NCBI GenBank assembly: GCA_030549495.1
Contig: JAUIRK010000894.1
Span: forward strand, 124,001-188,000
Length of the DNA stretch: 64,000 nt
Source of the DNA: Nectonema munidae
Lineage: Eukaryota; Nematomorpha; Nectonematoida; Nectonematidae
Reading direction: 5' to 3'
The notes beneath the pieces are model-generated. The model saw only the letters and a program-made list of their open reading frames with translations, ran no database searches and had not been told where the DNA came from. Positions within the stretch are counted from its first letter, which is position 1; the number at the start of each line of letters is the position of its first letter. Shown piece after piece: positions 45,273 to 59,300 of the stretch. Position numbers and translations under genes: made by a program.

Positions 45273-45754
45273 GTATACATAATATTTTAAATCTTTATAT
45301 ACAAGGAAAGGATGTAATGAGCTCTCTACGATTGATTGAGATGTTTTTTAATGCAATGCAAGATTACTCTAAAATTTTCCTATTAATCCATTCATTTTTC
45401 ATATTATGTATAGAAATTTGTTTTTAAGTTCACAGTATATATTTGGAAAACACGCAGGAAAGTACATTAAATTAACAGTATTCATTCAAATTAATACAAT
45501 CGTTGGAGAGGTTGAATGCACACATAAAAAAGGAAATGCTCTTTCTCGCCTTTTGACTCATGTATAACAGTTTTGAAAGTTTAAAATGTGTTTCGTTCTA
45601 GAAGAATAAAATTAACATGCATTAAAAGGCTTATATTTTTTTTTCACAAAATTCACTATTTTGTTCATCTCAGGAGTTTGAGTTATAAAAAATACGTAGT
45701 TTTTATAACAAGATCTTCATTCAGAATGCTTAGATATTTTATAAATATGATAAT

Positions 45755-46215
45755 CATCATCATCATCATCCATTCGCCCTTCCGGGCATGGCCGTTTTCC
45801 CAGCTAACCAGGGTTGGCCATTTGCTTGCAGCTTCTTTTCCATGTTTTTCTACATTGAGCATCTTCTGCTTTTACTTTTCTTTTGGCCATGTTTTCTACT
45901 ACTGCTTTCATCCAAGTCTTCTTGGGGCGTCCCCTCTTCGCCTTTCCTTCAAACACTTCATTTTTGATACTTTTAGTCAATCTGACATCGTCCATTCTTT
46001 CCAAATGCCCGAACCATCTCAGTCTGTTTTTTTCCATGTACTCTTCTATGCAAATCATTCCCATCTTTCGCCTTAGGTAATCATTGGTAAGCCTGTCTTT
46101 TAGAGTTTTTCCATTCATCATCCGTATCATTTTCATCTCAGTACTCATCATTCTTTTTGTATCGGCTTTTTTAAGAGCCCAGCATTCGCTTCCATAACTT
46201 CCATAATGGATTTAA
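45755..46215 (-). mobile_element. RTE-type LINE 3' fragment
   Basis: A minus-strand frame, 46215 to 45785, reads SECWALKKAD, GKTLKDRLTNDYLRRKMG, KNRLRWFGHLERMDD and AKRGRPKKTWMKAVVENMAK, the C-terminal end of RTE-like LINE ORFs. After the stop comes a short GC-rich 3' UTR and an ATGATG-type microsatellite tail (45757-45771), typical of RTE 3' ends. The RT and endonuclease domains are absent: a 5'-truncated insertion. Confidence 0.8.
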
Positions 46216-46518
46216 AAAAACTTCTCCAGTGAAATAAAAGTGTATCCTATATATTTTTCCTACTACTTTAGGATGTGCTTTTCTAACGATCCCGTGGATA
46301 TAATCAATTTACATTTAACGCCCAGCATCATTTAAGGGAAAACTTCTTCGATTCCACTAAAATGTTCTTAAACCAATTTGAAGAAATCTACAATGTCAAT
46401 AGTTCAGGTTTAATTATTTTTCTTTTGAATTTAATCCATAGACTTTTTATCTCCTTTAAAGATATCCTTCATCATTTTATAATTTTTTTATTGTCCTACA
46501 CTAAGACATCCTCTATAG

Positions 46519-46850
46519 CAGTGGTTCTCAAAATGAGCACTAGTGCCCCCAAAGTGCTATTTTGGAATTCCTAGAGGGCGCCATAAAAAATACGAATAAC
46601 TAGAGCTTTTTTCTTGATTGAAGCACAAACTTATTTTGGATAATTTAAGAACACCAAATGCTCACATAAAAAAATGATAAATGCTGTGTAAAAAAGCAAT
46701 ATTCATTTTTCATTATATATTTTTTTATTTTTCAAATTTTATACGCCAATATTGTATTAGATCATCTTTTTTAAGTGAGCAGGTGTTTCTTTAAAATAAT
46801 GCCATCTGAGTGGTGTTTTTTTGATAAGTAAATTTTTTTTAGCAACACTG
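46519..46850. mobile_element. Non-autonomous hAT
   Basis: 332 bp. Starts CAGTGGTTCTCAAAA; the right end reads inward CAGTGTTGC. Flanks CTCTATAG and CTCTAAAG match at 7 of 8. No coding region. Confidence 0.75.
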
Positions 46851-47245
46851 CTCTAAAGCCTAAACTCCTTAACTTCTCTACATTTTTTTGGTTTGGGGAG
46901 TCGAAGACTTTAAAGGAGTAGGAGTCCAAGTCGGTATCTAATAAAAATTTAGGGGTCGAAATCTATTAAAAAATAGTTTTTTACATATTTTAAATAAAAA
47001 AAAATACTTTAGAACTGAGAGAAATACTAATATTAAACTTTGTATTAAGCGATGAAAACAGAATAAACTAATTTAGAATAATTATATCTACTCATTTCTC
47101 GAACCCCGACACAGGAGCAACTTTCGCTCAAACCCTGTTTACTTATATTTGAAATTTTCAAATTATTGGTATCACAAAAATCTTTAGAGTAAACACACTT
47201 TTTATAGTATTTCATGATTTATGGTTTGAAATGTTTAATTTTTAG

Positions 47246-47319
47246 CCATCAAACGATTGCTGAGAGAAGTTAGAGAATTGAACAAAGCAACGGAATTATA
47301 TCATGCTCAACCTGTCAAC
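47246..47319 (+). CDS. UBE2J1: UBE2J1 exon: N-terminal helix
   Basis: Acceptor TAATTTTTAG. Two bases complete a codon (Ala if GCC). Reads [20 protein letters not shown] then QPVN; donor GTATAA, phase 0. Confidence 0.9.
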
Positions 47320-50300
47320 GTATAAAATTTTTACTTTGATATCAAATATTGCATTCTTAACTTCTTTGAAATACTCTCTTCTTTTTTGGAGTTGCGATGA
47401 TAATTAATTGGTAAACCACCAGAGTCGATTATTATAGTCGACTTTATGAAAATATGTTTCTCAGCGTTTATAAATCCTTTTTACTACAAATCGTCTGCAA
47501 TTTTTTAGATATTGTCGCATTATTCTCGTCTTTAATGCCTTAATTGCGTTTATTTATCACTATCTTAAACCTAAATAGCCGATTTCCGTTTCTTCAACCC
47601 AACCGCTTTTGTATATGACGAACTTTATTTGTTGGAAAATTGAAGAAAATGATGAAAGATTCTTTGAGTTTTTTTTTAAACTTTAAAAATGGATTTTATG
47701 ATTTTAATATTTTTACCTTTGCTTGCATATTTCAGGAGAATCTCTTTGAATGGCACTTCACGTTTAAAGGACCTTCAGAGAGTGACTTTAAAATGGGAAT
47801 ATACCATGGAAAGCTGGTCATTCCCTCAGAATATCCCTTAAAGCCTCCAAATATATACTTTCTAACCGTAAATAAAATTTGTTTAACGTGCAGCGCTATC
47901 ATATCCCACTTTTTTCTAAACAAATTAAAAATCGAGTTTATCTGTTTGAATATTGATGTGCTAATTTTGAAATTTTACGGGCACTTGGCTTATATGAACC
48001 GCGTTAGGCCCAATGGGATACCAATCTCCCATAAAATTTAAATCATCTGCTATAAGTTATACAAAAACTCATTAAAAAAGATAAGCAAAATAATAGTTTT
48101 TGGCCATAACCCTTTCATGCCCAGAAATTTCGTATCCAAACTTCTGTTTTCCTTTTTAATGCAATTTTGTAAATTTAAAGTTCACGATTTTCATTTCTTG
48201 CGACACTGGTCTTACACTAGTACTCAAAAGGTTAAAACGCATACTTTCAGTTTTTGTAAAGAAGATTGACATTTTGGCTTGTCGTTTATATGGGTCATAC
48301 TAAATTTGGAAATTTTGGTCGATAATTGCATCTCGTCTTATGCGTAAGACCGCGTATATTTTCTATTCATATGATGCCAAAAAGGAGGAAAATTTCCTTG
48401 CCTTGCAAATGAATCCAAAAAAGTGGTATACATTTATAAGCTTTTCTTCATTCTAGCCAAATGGAAGATTTCAGACAAGAACAAAAATTTGCTTGAGCAT
48501 ATCAGAACATCATTTAGAATCTTGGTCTCCTGTTTGGTCGAGTTAGTGCCTTTTTTCCTTATGATATTTTTTCGAACTAGTGTTGTGTTTGATTATCATA
48601 TTATCGGTGAAGGGAGTGGAAATCCTTTTTCAAAAAGTTTCAAATTAGGGATTTAAATTGTATCAAATTAAAAAAAAATTAAAATTGTATAATTTATTGG
48701 TGAACGTTTTGTCTGACATGACGGTCTGTCATTAATAAGAAAAAGTTAATGCAACAACCACGTAATGAAATACAAGAATTACGTACTTGATTTCAACAAC
48801 GACGTAATAGATTCAAAAATCCTATATATATGTATTTTTTTTTCAAAGGTAAAAAAAAGTTTTTTTTCAAAGTTGAAAGAAAAAGAAGAGGAAGATATCA
48901 TTTTTATTAAGACAATCGTTTCGCTTTAACTTTTCAATTAAATACTGCCAAAGGATTTTAATTCAAAATGCATAAATTAAACATTAAAGACATATTTAAC
49001 TGGAAAAAAAATTGAAATAAATAAAATAAGTTTTTAACATTAGAATAGCAGTAAATTAACTAGATTTTCTTTTTGCATAGAAAGATTAGGCTTTAAAATT
49101 TTGATTACTATTTGCCTCCATCCAACTTTGATGAACTTTTGAACACATGCATCATAAAACAATCTGATCTATATGAATCAGCACATTACAAATTTGATAT
49201 TAGATGTTTTTTAATTGAAGAAAGACAAACCATATCTTGTTTATATTTCATTGGGCCATTTCTAATACCCGAAGGCACATGCTCATTGATTCTGGAATCA
49301 AGTCTTTGGGATGTCTTACCAATATAAGAAGCCTCACAACCATGACACTTAAATTTGTATATTAGATTGCTTTTACAAAGTATTGGTGCAACATCCTTGT
49401 GGCTGGTCCATCTCATCAATTTACATGTTATGAATGAAACAATGACATTTGCTGAGTTATAAACATTTTCAATATAGCTCCTTTGTACTTCAAAACCAAA
49501 AAAACAGGCTTTTTATCAGGACAAAAACATAGGGGTTTTCAGTTTGACTATGAAAAAGTATGCTATCAATTAATTTGATGGGGTATCCATTTTTCAACAA
49601 AATTTCTTTTAATTGTAAAACCTCTTCATCAATAAATTTCTCTGAGCAAATTTGAATTATTCTTGCTTTTAAACCCTTAAATCAAATAAATTTTATATCT
49701 CATTGGGCAGTACGATTGGAAATGAAGGTCTTGTCATAATTTCTTGTCATAAAGCCATGAAATTTATCAATAGAAACTAAGACATCTAAGAAAGCTAAAG
49801 TTGAATTTACTTCTTTTTCCATGGTGAAGGAGAGAAAAGGAGAAATTTTGTTGAGTAGGGTGATAAACAATTCAATAATCTCAGAATGATTAAAATAACA
49901 AAATATATCACCAACATATCTAAAATAACACTTAGGCATAACATGAGACTCGATTTTTAAATAGTTTTTTTTCCAAGTAGCCAACATAAATGTTTGCTAA
50001 TGAAGGTCCAAGAGGCGACCCCATTGCAACTCCATCAATTTGAGTAAAAAGCGATCCATTAAAAACAAAATTAACATTTATAATAGCTAATTCGAGTAAT
50101 TTTACAAATGCATCTTTAGACAGATTGACATTCAGATCTTTAGAATAAATGTAATCAACACAAATATCAATAACCTCACTTTAAGGCACATTTGTGAAAA
50201 GAGAATTAATATCAAAAGATACCATGTTTCCGACTTTCCGTATTTTGTAAGACTTTAATTTTGAAACAAAGGAAAACGAGTCCTTAACGCATTTTTTACT

Positions 50301-53300
50301 AAAATCTTCAACAACAGGAGCAATGAATGAATTCAAGTATTTTGATAATTTAAAATAAGCCGAGTTACTCATAGACAAAATTGGGCGCATTGATACACCG
50401 GCTTTGTGATCTTTGGGCAAACCATAAAGGCAGGGAAGATACGATCCTGTAGGCCAAAGTTCTTCTTCTTTTCTGGGGTAGAGATGTCAAAGTTCCTCAA
50501 GGCACAAACTTTTTTAAATTTTGTAGAGTCAGCAAGAATATCATTCATTTTTGAAATATAATCATTTCTGTTGATCAAAACAGCCACACCTTTATCCGGT
50601 TTAAGAATGTATATTCTTTTATCATTCATCCGTTCTTTGAGGCTTGAAATTTGTTTCTCAATCAAAGGAAATTTATTTTTTATCACCTGGAGCTCTGGCA
50701 TACTTTAAGGCTAAATCATTCAACCGAATTTTCAAGGTGTTTTTGTCAAAATCTGATTTACAATGCAATGAGGTTAAAGAATGAGCCATAGTTTCAAAGC
50801 TTTCAAATTTATGCATATCCGCAAAGGATGATAAAATTGGAAGGATTAGATTTTAAAAACAAAATATCTAAAAAAAATTCAATGTAAACCGTAAATTAGC
50901 GATAGTTTTAAAAAAGTGGGTATTTAAATTCTAGTATGAATTACTTCTTAAAACTGTCTAATAAACGCTTTCTGCAACATTTTCGCACTCCTGTTCAATG
51001 TATAAATATTTTTAATCGATATTAAGGTTAATCCGTGGAAAGTTGGTGAACTTGATGTGCAGAGAAAATTTAATTGAGACATAAAATTTTGTTTATTTTT
51101 TTTTGTGTGTCTAAATTCCATCGCATTTTATAAATGATGTTTGCATTCCATAGTTTTGGTATTCACCATTTAGCGTATTGATCATGTCAACCTATTTTTG
51201 ACTTTATAAAAAAATTCTTTTTGTTCAAAAAAGATTATTATTTATATGTTTATTTTATCATTACAATTCCCTACTTTCAAAAAGAAAACATATATATTGA
51301 GAAAGTTTAGTAGATTATAAAAAAATGGACTTTATTGAGAACTAAAAAACTAGAATAAAATGAAAATTGATTAAAAATGATAATTGATGCCTTTTTTGTG
51401 TTTGCAGGAGAAAAGAATTTATAGTTTTTGTTCAATGATTGAAAATACCCATAACTGTCTGTATATACTCATAATTCGTTGCCTAGACACTAATGTAGAA
51501 AAAATATTCTGAAGTGATAAAATACATCTTTACTCTCATTCAATATAATAATACTAATTAATCTATTTTTATTTTTCCATTGTTTGCACTTACACATGAC
51601 AACTGTTTCTCACATGGAACTGCCAAAATCATATTTTTTAGTAAATAAAGTTGTAGCATATTTTTCAAATTAGTTCGTACTTGCATTTTGGCCCTGATTG
51701 GTTTCATGTTGACTGACTCTGCTGGATCAATTGGATCACTGAATTGTTCTCCTCAACAAAGGATAAAAATGGCTTATGAGTGAGTCTTTTTATTTTGATG
51801 AATACATTCTTATATGCTTACATATGAACTTATCTTAAAAATTAAATTTACATCATAATCAATATTCTCAACAGCATCATTATGTATAAACCAGGAGATG
51901 ATTTCCTTCTCTATCAGCTTTTTTCCTCTATAAATAGCTGTGTTGATATTTGCGATCAAATGTTTTAGCTATTTTTAACCGACAATTAACACTAGAAAAG
52001 CCATCGTATCGCATAGAGCCTGTAACTTTTTTCAAAAGCTTTTTAATTAATAAGTCAATATTGTATCGGATAGCAGAGTTTTCGGAAAAACAAGTTCTGA
52101 ATTATCAATGAGTCTTGTAAGTTTTCAGAAGACAGACATTTTTGACCTTTCAATGCCAAATAATGATTCGGCTGAATTAAGAATTATGTTCCCCAAAGAT
52201 TTACAAAAGAAATTCTTTTTAGAGTCTTGGTATAAAACCTTGTCTTTGTTATAGCATAGAATATCTTTCGATAAGGCTTTTTGTTACCCATGCAGTTGTT
52301 TCAATACTAGAAGATCCAAATCTCGAAGGGCATTTCTGACCATCGATTTCAATAACTGGTAAGCAATAATGAATTGGATGTGGTGAGTGTAGTGATCACC
52401 GTCTCTCTATGTCCTAATGGGAAAGTCTCAAATAAAAAAATGCGGCGTAACTTGTTCTATTCATTCAATTTTAAATGGTGTTTGCCACTCTAGTTAGGTC
52501 AAAGCCGTAATGATTTGAAAATTTACTGAATTTGAAATGTCCTATCAATAGCATAATCTAACTGCTGATTCATTGAACTGTGTATGAAAAGATACAAATC
52601 TCTTTTTCATTTGTCTTCATGGTCTTCCGTAGAATTTATCCTATCCCAAAGCGTTGTGATTAGAGACGAAATAGAAGAATCGGGAAGGAACTGCTTTCGC
52701 TCCCAAAGGGATGCTTTGACCAAGTTATTCACTTCATTTCAGAAGAAGGCTTCCAAGAGCAATAAGGTAGTGAAGCCGCTTACCGGCTTGAAATGTTGTC
52801 GATAGTATTCGCCCATCAAAGCCACAAGTGCAGACAAGGGACTGAATGGTATAGATGAAGGCGAATATTCTGAATACATGGATGATGAGGATGAATAGCA
52901 GGAAGGGAATGAATTCACACAGGTTGATGAGTTCACTATGAATATTTTTCATCGGATGAGCAAGTATTTCAACACCATACATGGTGTCCACGGACCTTGA
53001 AAACCTGGAAAACCCCTTGAAAATAAAAACATATCTTGAAAACCTTAAAAACACCTTAAAGGATGATTATAAACCTTGAAAACTTTCCAAAAATTTGATT
53101 TTTATATGAATAATAGGTTTAAGAATGTTTTTCTTAAGACCTTTCTATTAAAGTTTGTTGTACGTACGTTGATATCATATAAGCATTGATATAATAATGG
53201 AGATAATGATAAGTTGTTTCAATACTCTTTTGTTTTCTGTTTGATGCTACGAGCTATGTTTCATGACAATGCTCATAAGGAAGTTGCTAGGCGGGAAAAT

Positions 53301-56300
53301 TATTGGTTCTAGGTCATTTGCAGCACTCTAAGCAGAGTGCTTCCCTCTCTCTAGCATAAACTATTTCCATTGTCATGGGCTATGTCTTCTGTGTTTACAT
53401 TTTCTCTTACACTTTTTACTTATCTTTGTGCCTCTCGTGTGTTTTCCTTCAAATATAACATCATCATCAGACAAATTATCATATATAATTAATTTCGGAC
53501 TAGCCCCTCATTTTCATAATTTGCTGAAAAGCGATGTTTTGCAGTCTGAATTCATCTCTGTCTCTTTTGATGAAACTCTAAATAAAGTATTTCAGAAAAA
53601 ACAAATGGATATTATTGTAAAGTTTAAAAACAAAGGCAAGTTTTTCCCTCGATACTGGGGTTCTACTTTTTTTAGGGCACTCAACAGCTTCCGATTTGCT
53701 GGAAAAATTCCTCTGTACTCTGGACTCAATTAAAATTTCCAGAATTGTTCAAATATCTATGGATGGACCTGGTGTAAACTGGAAATTTTTGAAGATTTTC
53801 AAAAATTATTCCTATCAACAAAATGAAAACAATCCTGAAATTTTAGAGGTAGGAAGTTGTTCTCTTCATGTTGTACATGGAGCCTTCAAAAATGGAGAAA
53901 GTCTTTTGATTTGGAAAATTATCCCCTTTTTGAGAGATATTTATCATCTTTTCAAAGATGTTCCCGCAAGGCGTTCCGACTTTATTAGTTTTACAAATAT
54001 TAAAGTGTTTCCTATGAAGTTCTATACTGTTAGATGGCTTGAGAACATTAAATGTGGTGAAAGAGCTTTGTTTTTGTTACCTCGCTTGAAAAATTATGTA
54101 GAAGCCTGCGAAAAAAATAAATGTGTTCCTAAATGTTCCACTTATTTCAAGATTAAAGAGAGGATGAAAGATGAACTTTTAACTGCGAAGATAGCTTTTT
54201 TCGTTAATGTAGCCAAGGAACTTAAACCTTTTTTACTGGAATTTCAAACAAATGATATTTTGATTCCTTTTTTGTATGACAAGTTGTATAAAGTGACATT
54301 AAACTTTGCTTCTTATTTTCTTGAAAATGATTTTTTATATAATCTTAAAACTGGAGACGCTTTGTGCAAAGCTGCAGAAGAAGAAAGTTGTTTTTTACAT
54401 CAATCTAAGATTGATTTAGGGTTTACTACCAGAAATGAACTGAAATTTTTTTTAAAAAGTAATCAAATTGATGCAAATGCTATTAACGATTTTAAAAAGG
54501 GTTGCAAGAACTTTCTTCTTGGAGTTTTTCATAAAATAGTGAATAGATCATTAAAAACAAATTTGTTTCTGATATTAGATGTTTTCTTCCGGAACGTCTT
54601 TTAGATAACAATGAAGAAATGATCAAAGGAGTTTTGGATGCTTTAGTCGAAAAGAAGTGGATTACTGGAGAAGAAGGAAACGATGCTTTGCGAGCTTATA
54701 GAGAACTAAAGTCTATTCAAAATGTAAAAAGTTATGTAGAGATTAATATTAAAACCAAAAAGCTTGAAGAATTTTGGGATGCAATATTGGAATTGCTTGA
54801 TGAAAATGAGTCTTTGAAAAAAGTGGTTCAAATAATTTTCACTCTTTTCCACTCTAATGCTGCTGTTGAAAGATCTTTTTCCATTAACAAAGATTGCCTG
54901 AATGATAATCTACAAGAAAGATCTTTAATAGGCAGAAGAATGGTATATGATCACATTCAAAGCCATGATGGAATAAAGAATGTTACGATTGATAAAAGAA
55001 TGCTTCTGAGTGTAGAGAATTCAAGAAAATTATATACGGAAGCTTTGGAAAAAAAGAAAAGAGAAAATATTTCAGAAATAACTTCAAAAGAAAAAAAAGA
55101 GAAAGTTGGAATTAACTTTATCAGTGATCGAAGAGAAGAAAAAGAAAGTTGTGAAGATAAGCACAGATCAACTCTTACAACTAAATCAAGAAACTGAATT
55201 AATAAAAAAAAAGTTATGCGATCTTTAATTATATGTTTCTTTCAATAAATATTTTCTTATCAAAATTATATTTTGTATAAAAAATTTTTTTAAAATATGT
55301 AAATGGTTATTAGCAAAGGAAACTCATGAAACATTCTTTATAATTTTTTTTAAAAAGATATAAACTAATGATGTTAACACCTTACCCTGAAAAAAATATT
55401 GTAACCTTGAAAAACGGTTTCAAAAAACTGTAGACACCATGTGTACAATAATAAATGAAAGAAATATTAGGATATCGTATCATTGATTTCATCTATTTTT
55501 TTCAAAATGGAAGCACTACTGCATAAAAATGGTACAGTATATAAGAACAGGGTACACTCATATATTACAATTTTTAATAGATTCACAGATGAACATTTTA
55601 TTTAAGTTTTATAATAAATTGTTTTTTTTAATAATTTAAAGCTAGTATCATCTTCTAATAAATTCTTTTTTTCAAAAACAAAAAGAAAAAAAAATCAGGG
55701 CTAGACCTCAAAATTTTGGGAAGAGCTAAACTTTTTTCCTTATTTTCAAAATTTAGGGCCTAAAAAATTATTAATTTTACGGAATGATAAATTTTCGAAA
55801 ATGACAGCAAAGGTAAAGCTACCTTGGAGTGTTTTCATTGACAGGGCACAACTTCACCGCTTTTGTTGTATTATGAGCTAAGAAGGCTTTGATGCAGGAT
55901 CGAACCCGAGACTTTGTGGTATTGAAGTCTAGTATCTAGCCAACCTTACTCTCGCCCCCAAAAATCAAACTTCTTCATTGGTCCCCTAGACACACACATA
56001 TCAAGTGCAAATGTAGGCAGAAGGAAGAGAACAAAAACTCGATACTCAATGAAAACATGATAAGGGAATTGTTTGCAGAAAAAAATACAAGAAACGCAAA
56101 ATAAAGTCTATGAAAATAAAACTCACTAGATATCAAGAAACGCAGACAATAATAATGAAGTTTAAGAAGATAACCTAGGATACATTTATTCTACTCGAAT
56201 TAGTGCAGCAGGATCTAATGGGTTGAAGCGAATCTTTCTTAAAGGCTGGTGTGCTGATAGGTAGAGACATCGCTTACGGATCCAAAGCTTTTGGGTTCGA

Positions 56301-59300
56301 ATCCTGACGATGCCATCGATTTATCATAAAAAAAGTTCATCAGTGCGGATATGGAAGCTTCTACTTCCCTTGCATGAAACACCCTGTCAAAAAAAAAAAA
56401 AGCTTTGAATTTAGCCTATACACAATATCAAAAGATGCATGACTTTTTGGAATAAAATTTAAATCATTTACCTACTTTTAAGTTTTAGACAAACCTTTGA
56501 AGGAGACTGTAAAAATATTGGCAGCCACTATTAAAAACACTATTGTTAAAAAAAACTTAGACATTAAATAAAGAGAAAATTTCGGAACAAAAATGTCATA
56601 TAAATTGAATTCTGTAATATAACATTTTGATTTTTTTTAATTATATTTGACAAAGATTATCTTAACCCAATGTATTATATTACGTTAATATAACCCTTTC
56701 AGTTACTGTATTCAATAGAAATAAAACTTTAAAGCTTTAAAATATAGAGAATAATTTCTGCACCTCAAGAAAAGTTTCTTATATACTTGCTATTTGCTAT
56801 GAAAAATATTCCTTAAAAATATGATTACTCTAGCTTTCATCTTTTTAGTTTTTTCATCTTAAAAATTTTGAAATCAGCTTCTTTGTTTTAGCTTGGATCC
56901 CCACCCACCTCTGCCATATGGCTCTAGCATCCAATCTTTTTTATGTGCGAATTTTATTTCTTTATTCATGATTATTCCATCCACCGCTTTTTGTGCAGTA
57001 TTTATCTTTTTTGCTTTTTCATCTTAAAAACTTTGAAATCATCTTTTTCTAGTCTTGGATCCCCACCCACCCACCTCGCCCATATGGCTCTAGGATCCAA
57101 TCTTTTTTATGTGCCAATTTTATTTTACTTTATTACCAATGATTCTGCGGTCTTTTGAAGATAAACATTTTGAAATTCGAACACCAAATACTGAATCAGT
57201 TCAACCAAGAATTCTGTTCTCCAAAGATTTAGCAAAGAGATATTCACGTGATTAGAGACGAAATGGAAGAATCGGGAATGAACTCAATCCTAAGAGATGA
57301 GTGTAAAAATAATAGCGTACATGAAGAATTATAAGTTTGTTCTTGCTTGGACTCTATCATGTATGAATGATTTTGTTCTCTGTTGAGTTAGAAGAATTTT
57401 GATGCGCTCACATTTAAAAACAAGGTCATTCGAATTGCTTAAAATCTTGTAGTTATCCACAGTTATGTTAGGAGTGCGAGCTGAGAGTGCAAGTATAATA
57501 TGGGGTTCCCCCTTTAAATTTTGAGGATGTGCTCTTCTGCTTTGACTGTACAATGTACATGCAATTAAGTAAGGGAATGAAAAAGAATTTATGAGATAAT
57601 AGAACTTAATTTTAACTTAACTATCTCTACAGCATTTTGATAAGTTAAGAGAATTTATTCAAGCTCAAAATGATGCTGTGAAATTTGCATGTATTTAAAT
57701 AAAATTGAACAATTCATCTCGAATCAAAATCATCGATAACTGATTTATTTTCTATGTGTTGTATTTCTTCTTGGTTTTTTTATAAAATAAAAATTTTTCC
57801 ATCAAGTTTTGTTTTCTTGATTTTTAGCGCAGGCCTGGAATCCCAAAAATAGTCATGCTCGTGAAATGTAAACTGACAACAATCTTATATAGCCCAAAAC
57901 TGCAACTTTTTTTTAAAATTAATTAGACAACGGATAACTCAAAATGATTTCATGGTTCCCCAGGACTTCGACTTATCGGTAGTTTCCTTATTTTTGCAGT
58001 ATTTTCTTATTTCTTATGGGCTAAAATTTTCTCAGGTTTAGCACGTGGTAATGGGGTAGAGGTCCCCCTCGTGGATTCTCTAGTTGTTATATTCAAAGGG
58101 CTCTGGCTTGACTCCCACTCAATGCTATTTTTTTCAAAGAATTATTTCTTAAACACTTGGTCTTTCATTAATAAGTGTAATTATTTTCCATAATTCGATT
58201 TTAGTGATTTGAATTGTTTAATATATCTGTTAGAAGAAGTTGTGATTTTGCCTTTCAATACGTTCATCGTCGTGGTAATAAAAATATTAGATTTCGTATC
58301 TTCCAAATTTATTTTGACAAATATTCTTAGATTAGAACTCACATATCTACTTTGTTTAAAATATATCAGGATAGAAATTTGACATAGATCAATGAATTGA
58401 GAATATTAAAATTCCATGTTTACGCTTTCCAATCGCTCATATTTATTGGCTTTCTTTTAAACACTTTAAAGATCCAATAGATGGCAATGCGAGTTGTGCG
58501 GTCCGATCAAGCACTTGCTTTGTTCAAATTTGCCGGTCTTATCCCATACAGTAAGTTTTTATTTTTTTCTTTTTTTTTGCATGTATCATTTGTTCCAGTA
58601 GTTCCTTTGATGTGTCGCCATTTAAAAATAGCATACTGATTAACGCCCGCAATTCTAATGTTTAACATTTTATCTAGTGAATAGTGATAAATCAATGTGA
58701 AATTTGAAGTAGTATCAAATTTGGAGCATGATTAAGTTGTCTATTCGCGTAAAGAAATTTTCGCTACATTACTAACCGAACTAGAATAGCTATACCTTGT
58801 AAATATTTAATATAGTACATGGAAATAGCTGAAAATGATCAATTTTAGCCAATCAGATCCGAGATTTTTGTGCAGTTCATTTGAATAGTCAGCATTCAAG
58901 AAATAATTCTAGCGTAATTTGATTGGTTAAAACTAAGGAATTTTCAAAAATTCTTTATCCAAACAGGACATTTGTGTACTGCCATCTCCTTCAAAAAATA
59001 GACACTAACTTTTTAAATATATTAACCCATTTAAGGCCAAGCAAAGCAGACGATATCTAAAAAACGCAGACGATTTATATTCAAAGTCATTGAAAAAAAC
59101 AGACGAAGATGAAATTACTTATGTTCCCAAATGGGAACATTGGCCGTAAATGGGTTAATAAAAAATACAAGTAAAAATAGACAGGTGGATGATGACTTAC
59201 TAAGCAAACAAAATCGTACCAAGCAAACTAACTGTAGTTATTGTCTCTATTAACTAACGAAACATTATTTATTCTTATTGACTAAGCAATTTTATTGTTT

